A stretch of DNA of 64,000 bases from NCBI GenBank assembly GCA_003001795.1, contig PVNI01000005.1, positions 62,001 to 126,000 of the forward strand. The letters run 5' to 3'. This DNA is from Actinomadura viridilutea (GTDB lineage Bacteria; Actinomycetota; Actinomycetes; Streptosporangiales; Streptosporangiaceae). A program made the position numbers and the translations under genes. The notes beneath the pieces are model-generated. The model ran no database searches, was not told where the DNA came from, and saw nothing but the letters and a program-made list of their open reading frames with translations. Below are positions 9,244 through 17,552 of the stretch, piece by piece; position 1 is the stretch's first letter; each line of letters begins with the position of its first letter.

Positions 9244-9577
9244 CCTCGGTCGTCACGATCGCGCTGGGACGTCGGCGTTCCGAAGTCGAGCGTGCGCTGG
9301 TGATCAACGCGGCGGCGGACGTCCTGCCGCCGCTCGGCATGGCGGTGCCGCGCCCTGTCGGGCCGGGCGCGGTGCTGCGCGGCGGCGTCCGCGGTCAGGT
9401 TCCCGGCGCTCGAGGACGGCCGTCCCGCCCACGCCCGGCGGGCGTTCGGGCGGCGCCGAATGTCGTCACTCTCCAGCGCATGACGAACCATGGGCGCGTC
9501 CCCCTTCGGCTCGGCTCCTTTTCAGGCGCCGATTAATACCCCCAGGGAACATCCCAAACCCGGAGAAAGCGGAATTG
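9244..9577. other. Intergenic region upstream of the sigma gene
   Basis: About 330 bases between two minus-strand genes. It must contain the sigma-factor promoter, but no convincing hexamer pair or repeat stands out. No gene is seen. Confidence 0.4.
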
Positions 9578-10357
9578 TCAGCCCGGAGTGCAGGCCGTTC
9601 CGTTGAACGTGCAGTTGGACGGACGCATCGGGGAACCGCTCCCCTGGAAGAAGATCGTCGTGCTGGCGCCCCTGGGCAGCGCACCGCCGCTCACGACGAT
9701 CGTGTACCCGTACCGCCGCCAGTCCTGCGGCCACAGCGCCGTCAGCTTCCGGGGCGGGTAGGTGAACGTCAGCCGCCAGGACGGCAGATCGGAATCGGTG
9801 TTGTTGACCACCACGTACGTGCCGTGGAAGGTGCCCTGCCAGGCGTTCGCGGTCGCGTACCGCACCGTGACCCGCCCGTCCGTGCGAGGCGGCTCGGGCG
9901 CGACCGGAGCCCGCGCCAGGGTCCGCTCCGGCTGCGGCCTCGACGGCGCGGAGGAAGGCTCGGACGAAGACGACGGGGCCGACGACGGTGAGGTCGCCGA
10001 GGGCGAGGGGGAGGTCGAGGTCGGCGACGCGGACGGCCCCTTCTGGAGCCCTCTCTGACGGACCAGCGGCTCCCCGCTGGCGTACGGGGCGGACGGCGAC
10101 TCGGCGGCGCACGCGGACGGATCGCACTGCGCGGCGGTCTGCGGGGCGCGCGCGTTCACCCCGCCTCCGTCGCCGCCGAAGACCATGCTCATCACCAGGA
10201 TGGTCACGACGAAGGTGACCAGGCCGAGGCCTCCGGCGGCCCAGGCCACCCCCGAGGGCCGGTAGCCGCGCAGACGCTCCAGCGCCCCCGCCTTCGGCCG
10301 CCGCCGCGCTCCCCCGGCACGGCGCTGCCTCGTCGGTCCTGTCCTGTGTTCTGCCAT
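9578..10357 (-). CDS. Membrane-anchored CBM2 (cellulose-binding) protein
   Basis: About 259 residues: a basic cytoplasmic N-terminus, one membrane helix near 36-60 (WAAGGLGLVTFVVTILVMS), a long Ser/Pro/Thr linker near 90-155, and a C-terminal carbohydrate-binding module family 2 domain (VTVRYATANAWQGTFHGTYV, then SWRLTFTYP and a final Cys pair CTFNGTAC). CBM2 normally tethers glycoside hydrolases to cellulose or chitin, but no catalytic domain is present. The protein therefore probably displays the module on the cell surface. ATG 10357 or the ATG at 10366 can be the start; both lie 3' of weak ribosome sites. Confidence 0.75.
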   Translation of the reverse strand: MAEHRTGPTRQRRAGGARRRPKAGALERLRGYRPSGVAWAAGGLGLVTFVVTILVMSMVFGGDGGGVNARAPQTAAQCDPSACAAESPSAPYASGEPLVRQRGLQKGPSASPTSTSPSPSATSPSSAPSSSSEPSSAPSRPQPERTLARAPVAPEPPRTDGRVTVRYATANAWQGTFHGTYVVVNNTDSDLPSWRLTFTYPPRKLTALWPQDWRRYGYTIVVSGGALPRGASTTIFFQGSGSPMRPSNCTFNGTACTPG

Positions 10358-11529
10358 GCGCCCCATCCGTTCGTACCAGGACGAAGAAGGCCACCGAGCG
10401 TCGTCCCGCCTCCGGGACCGCCCCCGAGGCGCCGCCCAAGCGCATTGCCGCGAAGATCTTAGGGCAGATTCGAGCACGACCGCCGGTCCCGCGCGCCGAA
10501 TGATTGGAAATCAGCCGCGCGGAGAACCCTCCACGGAATCCCCTACCGAATACCCAGCGGAAGGCCGAGACAACAGAGCGCACACCACCCGCCGCATTGC
10601 GTGTCCGACGCACCACGCCGAGCTCGCAGAATCGATCAGCATGGTCACAGTGAGCTACTTACTGACCTCCGGAGTTGCCCAACCGCCGAAATCCGCCGGC
10701 AAACATCCTCCCGCCAGTAGCGTGGCCTGGCTCACGTTCGGCCACTCATCGCCCCCGTTGATGCCGTCCATCCCCAGGAACGCCGGTGCATCTTCCGGCG
10801 GCCTCAGAGCGGCCAGGGGGCAGTGCTTTTGCAGATCTGCACACTCTGTGCGGAGTAATACTCCGTTATGGCGGCATACGGAACTGTCCAGCGAACAGTT
10901 CGCACAAGAGAGCGCGGCAGCAGGTCAGGCGGCTCAACTACTTCCTCAGTTCAGCTGACCGTTGCGCCGCTCCTAGCGTGGCGTTCGAGCGTCCGCATTC
11001 CGCCCAGCAGCGTTTGAACGCGGCGCTCTTCCGTCGGCCCGCGGGCGAGCAACCGTCCTCGGGGTGGCGCCCGCTGTGCCGGATGCGCAGTTGCTTGCAA
11101 CCCTCGCCGAACCTGTGGTTGCCGACGGCGGAGGCGGTCACGCCGATCTTGCCGAGGAGCCCCGAGATCCGCGCGGATGCCCGATCAGGTCGCCCTACGC
11201 GACGACGAGGGTATTGCCGTCGGCCAGGCGTTTGAGGTGCGCGGCCGATGTAGGCGGCGCCGCTGGCGGGGGCGGACGCGCCTGCTCGTCCCCAGCCGTC
11301 CCCGAGCTTCCGGAGGATTCAAGATTGCTGCGCAAGTCCTTGAGGGCGAGTGCAGCGCCGTCCGGGTTCCAGGTGGCTCCACTACATGGGATGTGGCGGC
11401 GTGATCGGCGGGCGTCGAGACTACCGCGCGGTCAATGAAGTGGACAGCGTTGTCGGAAGCGGATCGTCGCCAGAAGGAGTGGATCGACACACGATGGCCG
11501 TCGATGTGGGCGGCGATTGCGGTGTCCGC
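10358..11529. other. Gene-poor interval with operator-like repeats and protein-like relics
   Basis: About 1.2 kb without a supported gene. Two inverted repeats near 10850-10900 look like regulator sites. Two minus-strand open stretches read as protein but lack starts: one ending at a TAG at 10655 (with FLGMDGINGGDEWPNVSQ) and one ending at 11195 (with TWNPDGAALALKDLRSNLES). Both are more protein-like than their surroundings and may be decayed genes; neither family is recognised. Confidence 0.4.
10851..10901. promoter_or_regulatory. Two adjacent inverted repeats (possible operators)
   Basis: CGGAGT-AAT-ACTCCG lies at 10851-10865, and GAACTGT-N7-ACAGTTC at 10881-10901. Both are perfect in their arms and have the size of TetR or GntR sites. 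No intact gene starts close by, so they may be remnants of a promoter. Confidence 0.35.
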
Positions 11530-11742
11530 TCACCGCAGGTCGCCGCCGCCGTCCTTGATGTGGCGCAGGAGTGCGCGCCATCGCCTGGGCTCCAGCACGA
11601 GTATGGCACCACTGCGATCGTGCGAATCCCTGACGAGCACGCGGCCCTCGTGCGCCGCCACCTCGACACAGTCGTCCGCTGGGTTGCTGGCGCTGCTCTT
11701 GCGCCAGACGAGGGCGCCCATCGACGACGTGCGTTCGACCAT
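11530..11742 (-). CDS. DUF397 domain protein
   Basis: A 70-residue protein with the DUF397 pattern: LVWRKSSASNPADDCVEVAA near 11-30, then VLVRDSHDRSG and a C-terminal LEPRRWRALLRHIKDGG. DUF397 proteins are small actinomycete partners of XRE-DUF5753 regulators, as in the WhiJ, AbaA and BldB-type loci of Streptomyces. It lies downstream of such a regulator on the same strand, 274 nt away, which is farther than usual. ATG 11742 has AGAGGGG about 8 nt upstream. Confidence 0.8.
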   Translation of the reverse strand: MVERTSSMGALVWRKSSASNPADDCVEVAAHEGRVLVRDSHDRSGAILVLEPRRWRALLRHIKDGGGDLR

Positions 11743-12016
11743 CCAGCACCCCTCTGTGAACGTCGCCGGCGGGACCTTGCCGCACGAGCCGTCCAGACAA
11801 GATCACCTACCAGGCTCAAGCCAAGCAGGGCATGACAAACCACGACCTTGTGGAAAATTTCCCGGACAAGAGTGTAAACGGTTTCAGTTATCCCGCCTAC
11901 ACCGGGAACACAAGATCACGTGATGTCGGTATGACGCCCGTCGGGCTTGGGGGTGCAGGTCGTCCGATCACCTCCCCATCAGTCCAGGTCAGATCGCCGG
12001 GAGCGGCATCGCTGGG

Positions 12017-12895
12017 TCAGGCCATCAGGTCCTCGGCCGCCTGCCGGATCAGGGCGAGGGATTCCTCGACCGGCAGCGCCTCGTCGAGGAGGGTCTCGAA
12101 GTTGTCGCGGTATTCGGCGATGCGCGAGTCGTCGCCGGTGATCATCACGCTGTTGCCCGGACGCCCCTCCAGGTACAGCACGTCGCCGAGGCCGCCTTCG
12201 AACTCCAGGAGAGTGAACGGCCCGTACAGGCCGAGATGCGCCCCTCGAGAGAAGGGGATCACGCGGACTTTGATCAGGTCGTCGTTCTCGACGGTGTCCG
12301 CGATGTGCCTCAGCTGGGTCGGCATGATCGCGGGATCGGCGCTGATGCCGACGTGCCGCCGGATCACGGCCTCGTCCATGATGTAGTACTGACGCGGCGG
12401 ATTCTCGCGCCGGGCCAGCTCCTCCTGCCGCTGCATGCGCAGCTTGACGCCGAACGCCTGCTGCGTGGGGCTGACCATGCCGGTGCTGAGCACTTCGGCG
12501 TATTCGCGGGTCTGCAGCAGCCCCGGGACGACGGTGCCGTGGAAGCCCCTGATGTACGACGCACCCGCCGCGTACCCGACGAAGTTCAGGAAGGTGTCCT
12601 CGACCTCGCCCTTGTAGGCGTTCCACCAAGCGGGCTCGCGGGCACCGCGCGCCAGAGCCTGCAGCCTCTCCTGCCGGCTTTCAGACGTGACGTCATAGAC
12701 CATCAACAGGGCCTGCAGGTCGGTCCGGGTGATGGCGTTCTTTCCGCCCTCGATGCGGATGACCTTGGACGGGGACCATTCCAGAGCCCGAGCCACCTGC
12801 TCCTGGGTCATCCCCTTCTCTTTTCGGAGCCTGACGAGCTCGCTTCGCAGCAGCGCGCTCTGCACAACCGGGCCCTGATCACTTGCCATCGCCAA
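12017..12895 (-). CDS. XRE-family helix-turn-helix regulator with DUF5753 domain
   Basis: A 292-residue regulator. An XRE HTH occupies about residues 17-68 (LRKEKGMTQEQVARALEWSP, then IEGGKNAITR) and a DUF5753 domain fills the rest (RGFHGTVVPGLLQTREYAEV, then DEAVIRRHVG). In Streptomyces these proteins (WhiJ-like) act with a DUF397 partner to control development and secondary metabolism. Here the partner is the 70-residue protein at 11530-11742. The start ATG 12895 lacks a strong ribosome site; the second Met at residue 3 is possible. Confidence 0.85.
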   Translation of the reverse strand: MAMASDQGPVVQSALLRSELVRLRKEKGMTQEQVARALEWSPSKVIRIEGGKNAITRTDLQALLMVYDVTSESRQERLQALARGAREPAWWNAYKGEVEDTFLNFVGYAAGASYIRGFHGTVVPGLLQTREYAEVLSTGMVSPTQQAFGVKLRMQRQEELARRENPPRQYYIMDEAVIRRHVGISADPAIMPTQLRHIADTVENDDLIKVRVIPFSRGAHLGLYGPFTLLEFEGGLGDVLYLEGRPGNSVMITGDDSRIAEYRDNFETLLDEALPVEESLALIRQAAEDLMA

Positions 12896-13094
12896 CGCTC
12901 ACCCTGTGTAGCCCCAATGTGGTCTATGTCACATGCCGAAGTGCCATCTGGCAGTCGGACATCTAGCGTGCTGTCCGTCTGCACTCCGACAGCTTCCCTC
13001 GGCTGCGCCGTTTAGTTTTACCTCACCCACCTGCCGTTAAGTGGCCGGTTACACACACGACAGCTCGCCGACTGCTGCGCGGCACCCGACCATG

Positions 13095-13124
13095 TTGTAC
13101 GGTGCTAGGTAGCAGACTAGCACC
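13095..13124 (+). promoter_or_regulatory. Promoter-operator with GGTGCTAG inverted repeat
   Basis: GGTGCTAG (13101-13108) and CTAGCACC (13117-13124) form a perfect 8-bp inverted repeat with an 8-nt spacer. TTGTAC at 13095-13100 and TAGCAC at 13118-13123 give a 17-bp-spaced promoter that the repeat overlaps. The pattern resembles sites of small GntR-type repressors on actinomycete mobile elements; that comparison is from memory. Confidence 0.45.
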
Positions 13125-13185
13125 TGACATTAAGCTCACTGGCGTGTTAGGGTTGACGCAGCGTCAAAAATCAAGGGTGGCCTTT

Positions 13186-13431
13186 ATGGTCGGCCCCCAC
13201 GACCCGCGGCACCCGGGCGTTCCCGCCGGGCCGGCCGCACGAAGGAGGTTCAGCAGGTATCGAAAGTCCGAGCACTCCCCTGGAAACACCAAGGGCCACC
13301 CTGCGCTCTCCATCGATCAGTCGGTAGCCAGCCAAGCGAATCGAAGGAAAGCGGAGGGCGACCCTTCGGAACCGTCAGAAGTGTTTGCCGGTCGGCGACC
13401 GTCTGCGCTGTCACCGCAGTTCAGCCGTTGA
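13186..13431 (+). CDS. Possible small ORF (81 aa), unknown
   Basis: ATG 13186 follows AAGGG at 8 nt and lies about 55 nt downstream of the promoter-operator just described. The product is hydrophilic and Pro/Ser/Arg-rich (MVGPHDPRHPGVPAGP) without a recognisable domain. Position supports it more than composition; it could equally be non-coding. Confidence 0.25.
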   Translation: MVGPHDPRHPGVPAGPAARRRFSRYRKSEHSPGNTKGHPALSIDQSVASQANRRKAEGDPSEPSEVFAGRRPSALSPQFSR

Positions 13432-13795
13432 CCAGGACAAACACCTCCCGCGGATGCACCCAAGTCTAACCGCGATCACGCGGCCGAGGCTATAGGTGCC
13501 CGCGACTCGCCTCCCGCACCGCTCCGTCGCCGACGAGCCAGGAGGCGACGGACCGCGGTGCACGTGAGAGCCGCTTTCGAGACTTGGGATTCTCGGTCAT
13601 GCGTACTCGACAGCTTTCACGGCGGACCGCCGACGCCTTCCCTGTGCGCCGTCGCCCCACGGCCATCGTCCGGCCGTCCGCCTCTCTGACGACGCCGCCC
13701 GCCATCGCTCACCTCTCGCCTGTCCCGTCCGGCGTCCCCTCGTCCGCCCGCGTCGACGCGGCGGAGGGGGACGGCGCCCGGCTCGGGGAGGCGCG

Positions 13796-15112
13796 ATGAC
13801 GAGCCCGCACACGCACCGTCACGACCCAGACGCCATCGTCACCCGCCCTCCGCTCCGTCCCATCGACGGCCGGCACCCCCGGCAGGCGGTGCGCGGGTGC
13901 AGCCACATCGCGGCGGCCGCGCCCCACACGGAGGTCCACCCCGACACCGACCGCGAATTCTGGGGAGCCCTCACCCACGACGAGCGCCAGGCGTTCGCCG
14001 CCTACGCCGAGCCGGTCCTGCTGCCGGTCGGCCATGTGCTGTGGCGCGAGGGCGACGTCGCCGACCAGGTGCTGGTCATCCAGTCCGGCTGGGTGAAGAT
14101 CTCCGTCCGGCGCGGGCGACACGAGCACGTCATCGCCGTCCGCGGTCCGGGCGCCCTGATCGGCGAACGCGCCGCCATGCAGGTGCGGCGGCGTTCGGCC
14201 ACCGTCGTCGTTATGGCCACCGTCCACGCGATGCGGTTGGCCACCACCGCGTTCGCCGCCATCCTCGCCGAGCACCCCCGGATCCTGCGCGTCGTCGAGG
14301 CGCAGATGTACGACCGGCTCACCGAAGGCGGCGACTCGTCCGTGTGCTTCCACGGATTCCCGCGGACGGCGGCGGCCGCGTCCGTCCCCTCGCCCCAGGA
14401 TGCGCACGACGCTTCCGAGACGCCGACGGACTCCGCAGCGGCGACGGCCGGATTCGCGAGGGCGACCCCGACTTACACCGCGCCCGATGCCGTGGCCGCC
14501 CCCGCACCGGTGGCCGACATCCGCGCCGGGCAGAACTGCACGATCCTTTACACCGACATCGTCCGGTTCAGTGGCGCCCACCGCACCGACGACGACCGGC
14601 TCGTCGTGCGTCGCGTCATGTACGAGTTGTTGCGCGGCGCGCTCGAGGAGTCCGGGGTGCCGTGGGAGCCGTGCCACCACGAGGATCGCGGCGACGGCGC
14701 CCTGGTGATCGTCCCGGCCGAGATCCCCACCCGCTGCGTCGTCGATCCGATGCTGGCGCTGCTCACGGCACGGCTGCACCGCCACAACCGCGACGCCGAC
14801 AAGGGCACCCGGTTCCAACTTCGGGTCGCCCTGCACGTCGGCCCGGTGGTACCGGACGAGCAGGGCGTCTCCGGTCTGGCGATCATCCAGACGGCGCGGC
14901 TGCTCGACGCGCCCGTCCTGAAGGACTGGATGGACCGCACCCAGGCCGACGTCGGCGTCATCGCCTCCTCCTACGTCTACGAGTTCGTCATCGCGCATGC
15001 GCCGGGTCTGGTCAACCCGGCCAGCTACCAGCGCGTGATCTGCAAGGTCAAGGACGCGGAACTGACGGGCTGGATGCACCTGTCCAGCGCCACCTTCCCT
15101 CCCGCAGCCTGA
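13796..15112 (+). CDS. Cyclic-nucleotide-binding domain fused to a degenerate class III cyclase fold
   Basis: A 438-residue cytoplasmic protein. A CRP-type cNMP-binding domain spans about 60-165 (FWGALTHDERQAFAAYAEPV, then GALIGERAAMQ), without a following HTH. After an Ala/Pro-rich linker comes a nucleotide-cyclase homology domain, about 240-420 (CTILYTDIVRFSGAH, EDRGDGALVIV, LHVGPVV, then TARLLDAPVL). The two metal-Asp positions can be seen, but the Asn of the canonical VNxAxR motif is not. It may be a signalling protein without cyclase activity. ATG 13796 follows GGGGAGG at about 5 nt. Confidence 0.75.
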   Translation: MTSPHTHRHDPDAIVTRPPLRPIDGRHPRQAVRGCSHIAAAAPHTEVHPDTDREFWGALTHDERQAFAAYAEPVLLPVGHVLWREGDVADQVLVIQSGWVKISVRRGRHEHVIAVRGPGALIGERAAMQVRRRSATVVVMATVHAMRLATTAFAAILAEHPRILRVVEAQMYDRLTEGGDSSVCFHGFPRTAAAASVPSPQDAHDASETPTDSAAATAGFARATPTYTAPDAVAAPAPVADIRAGQNCTILYTDIVRFSGAHRTDDDRLVVRRVMYELLRGALEESGVPWEPCHHEDRGDGALVIVPAEIPTRCVVDPMLALLTARLHRHNRDADKGTRFQLRVALHVGPVVPDEQGVSGLAIIQTARLLDAPVLKDWMDRTQADVGVIASSYVYEFVIAHAPGLVNPASYQRVICKVKDAELTGWMHLSSATFPPAA

Positions 15113-16282
15113 CCGCCCCCGTCGCCTTCGCGCGCACCGCCGGGTTCTCACCCCGCACCCGGTCCGGTGCGCCCCCTCCTCGACCGGGACATCCCGTCGT
15201 CCCGAGGCCGCTCATACGACGGCAATGGCCTCATCTTCTCGACGGCCACCGCGCCCCAAGCTCCCCGAACCGCCGTTCAGCGGACACGCCTGTGGAAACC
15301 ACACCGATGCGGTCCTGGCCGAAGATGACCTTCTTTACCTCGACGAAGGGCTGTTGCAGGACGGGGCAGACAACAGCCGGGTCGTAGATGTCACCGGGCC
15401 AACAGCGACGTTCGTACGCGGCCTCTTCCATCGCCCGACGCCCAGTCCTCAGGCTTCAAGATCGGCCTCGTCAGCTTCAATCTCGTCGTCCTCCGAGTAC
15501 TCGCGACATCGACGCTCACGGCACCGCACGCACTATTGCTGCCCACATACTGTCCAGCCGGACATGGTGCAGCTGGTGCACGCCAGCGCAGACGCTGCGG
15601 CTCCAACCGCCGCCCCTTCTGCAGAGACGAAGCGCGTCGTGGCCGGTTGCTGCGCACCGCGCCTCGGGTCAGTGGCGACGACCCGTATCCTGGCGTGACT
15701 CAACGGTTGCGGCGAGCCGGTGCCGACCTGGGTGTCCCAGTCCCGAATCCGGTACCCGTTGCGGCGGTTCACCCGCTCACCCGACCGCTCGCCGTAGCCG
15801 GCCCCGCAGAACGCGTCGCCTCCGCGCTCATCAACGCCTCGGGCATTGACCGCAGCAGGTCCGGCTCACACGCCCCGATCTGCCCGGCAATCCGGCAGCC
15901 GGCGGCTGGTGCGCCACGCCTGGGGCCGCGGCTACGCCACCGAGGCCGCCCGCAGCGCCCTCGCCAGTGGCTCCGCGGGGTCCACACTGGTGTCATCGGC
16001 CATCGCGTCGTCTCCTTCGATCTTGGTCTTCGCTTCTCGAAGGATCACGCGGTGGCCCGCCTCATCACGACGCCATGCCCTCTGACCTGCTGGAACTCGT
16101 ACACCATCTCCGTGGACGCAACCTTCGATTCATCGCTTCGGTGTTCATCGACGTGTGCTGACGGCCACCCCATGCCCGAAGCCGACTTCTCAGCGTCCGC
16201 TCGAGTCGTTCGCCCCCCGTGAAGCGGCCGCGCCGCCGACCCCGTCAGGAGGCCGACGGCGCGGACTGAGCGAACGCGATGA
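15113..16282. other. Gene-poor interval with a GNAT scrap
   Basis: No intact gene is supported in about 1.2 kb. Around 15900-15965 the plus strand reads RLVRHAWGRGYATEAARSAL, the acetyl-CoA loop signature of a GNAT acetyltransferase, with no intact frame around it: a decayed gene. A minus-strand ORF at 15231-15431 (66 codons, CWPGDIYDPAVVCPVLQQPF) is protein-like but unidentified and without a good ribosome site. Confidence 0.4.
15895..15966 (+). pseudogene. GNAT acetyltransferase fragment
   Basis: Only the motif A region of a RimJ/RimL-type acetyltransferase (HAWGRGYATEAARSAL) is visible. Flanking sequence in all frames lacks the rest of the fold, so this is a relic. Confidence 0.4.
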
Positions 16283-17194
16283 CTAGGCGGCCGCCTTCAC
16301 CCGCACGGCGCCGACCTGCACGGACAGCGCCCTGCCGGACAGCACCTGACGCAGCACGTCCGGCTTGTTGCTGATGATGCCGTCCGCACCGAGCTCGACG
16401 GCGTCGCGCATCGCGTCCGGATCGTCGATGGTCCAGGTGAAGACCTCCATGCCGAGCGCGTGCACCCGCTTCACGTACGCCGGGGTCAGATCGGCGTACC
16501 GCGGGTTGATCTGGTCGGCGTACCCGCCGAGCACGGGCAGCTCGTCGACCGAGGGCGTGCCGAGCAGCCCGATCGGCACCCGCGGCATGAGGGCGTGGAA
16601 GCGCTTCATCGAGTCCCAGTCGAACGACTGCACGACCAGGCGGCGCTTGCGCGGGTCCGGCCGCAGCCACAGCGGGTGGCGCTTGAGCTCGGCGGCGATC
16701 CGGCGCTCGATGCCCGGGTACAGCTCCGGCGACTTCACTTCCAGCAGCAGCCCGAGACCGCTGTGCTGCATCGCGCGCAGCGCCTCGCCCAACGTCGGCA
16801 CCGGCTCGCCCTTGAACTCGTCGCCGAACCAGGACCCGGCGTCCAGCTTGCGGATCTCGGCGAGGGTGAAGTCGGCGACCCGCCACGGCGCCCGGTCGGG
16901 GAAGACCTCCTCCACGTTGGTGGTGCGCGACAGGGTGGTGTCGTGCATGAGGACGAGCTTGTGGTCCTTGGTCTCCTGGACGTCCAGCTCGAACATGTCC
17001 GCGCGCTGCTTGCGGGCCAGCTTGAACGCGGCGATGGTGTTCTCCGGAGCGTACGCGGAGGCGCCCCGGTGGGCCACGGCGGCGACCTTCCTGGGTCTTG
17101 ACGTCACCGTGTCGGCGTTCGCGTCCGCCGCCGTTCCGGCGACGAGCGCGACCGTCATGGCAACGGCGAGGGTGAAACCGAGCCGTCGGAACAT
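16283..17194 (-). CDS. Secreted glycerophosphodiester phosphodiesterase (GDPD)
   Basis: A 303-residue exported GlpQ/UgpQ-type enzyme. A Sec signal peptide occupies about 1-28 (LGFTLAVAMTVALVAG, cleavage after ADANA). The catalytic GDPD core starts AHRGASAYAPENT at about 41-53 with HRG and the metal Glu, followed by ELDVQETKD and MHDTTLSRTT. The family cleaves glycerophosphodiesters to glycerol-3-phosphate and an alcohol, using a divalent metal. ATG 17194 has AAGGGG 6 nt upstream, which excludes the longer frame. A second, distinct secreted GDPD lies at 39.7-40.9 kb. Confidence 0.88.
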   Translation of the reverse strand: MFRRLGFTLAVAMTVALVAGTAADANADTVTSRPRKVAAVAHRGASAYAPENTIAAFKLARKQRADMFELDVQETKDHKLVLMHDTTLSRTTNVEEVFPDRAPWRVADFTLAEIRKLDAGSWFGDEFKGEPVPTLGEALRAMQHSGLGLLLEVKSPELYPGIERRIAAELKRHPLWLRPDPRKRRLVVQSFDWDSMKRFHALMPRVPIGLLGTPSVDELPVLGGYADQINPRYADLTPAYVKRVHALGMEVFTWTIDDPDAMRDAVELGADGIISNKPDVLRQVLSGRALSVQVGAVRVKAAA

Positions 17195-17552
17195 TGTCAC
17201 CCCTTGCAACTAGGCGATGTCGGTCCAACCCTTGAGCCGTCCGATGACAGTCAAGTAACAAATGATTAGCAATTCTTGTAATCCCTGTGGACCAGACACG
17301 CCGTAGCGGCACTAACGGCTCGTCCTTATCCGGCTTTCCGCCAGTTCGTCCCGTGGTGCCGGAACAGCCGACGTCCCAGGTCATCGCCATGCCGTCGCCC
17401 CTTTCGCCACCGGGGACCCCGCTGCGCCGCATCACCGAGAACCCTCGGTCTTCACCGCACCACATCACAACAAAACAGAACGCAAACCATTTGTCACCAC
17501 ATCGCCGGATCAAAGCGAAAGGAAGGCATGAACTAGTTTCCGCTTCATTGCG
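17195..17552. other. Upstream region of the GDPD gene
   Basis: About 360 bases, locally AT-richer than its neighbours near 17250-17280 and 17460-17520. It should contain the GDPD promoter. No gene and no clear operator repeat are seen. Confidence 0.4.

Larger units (their letters stand above)
12896..13795. other. Intergenic region with inverted repeats
   Basis: Nearly 0.9 kb. It holds the XRE promoter, the GGTGCTAG repeat and TTGACGC-A-GCGTCAA at 13153-13167, and one weak plus-strand ORF (13186-13431). The stretch 13440-13790 shows no gene. Confidence 0.4.

Noticed and set aside
8254..9303. A 349-codon plus-strand frame opposite the sigma gene
   Set aside because: Gly/Val/Arg-rich antisense shadow; the minus strand has a full sigma-70 protein.
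11350..11923. Plus-strand frames of 160 codons opposite the DUF397 gene
   Set aside because: They are shadows of the DUF397 gene and its flanks; the minus-strand protein matches a known family.
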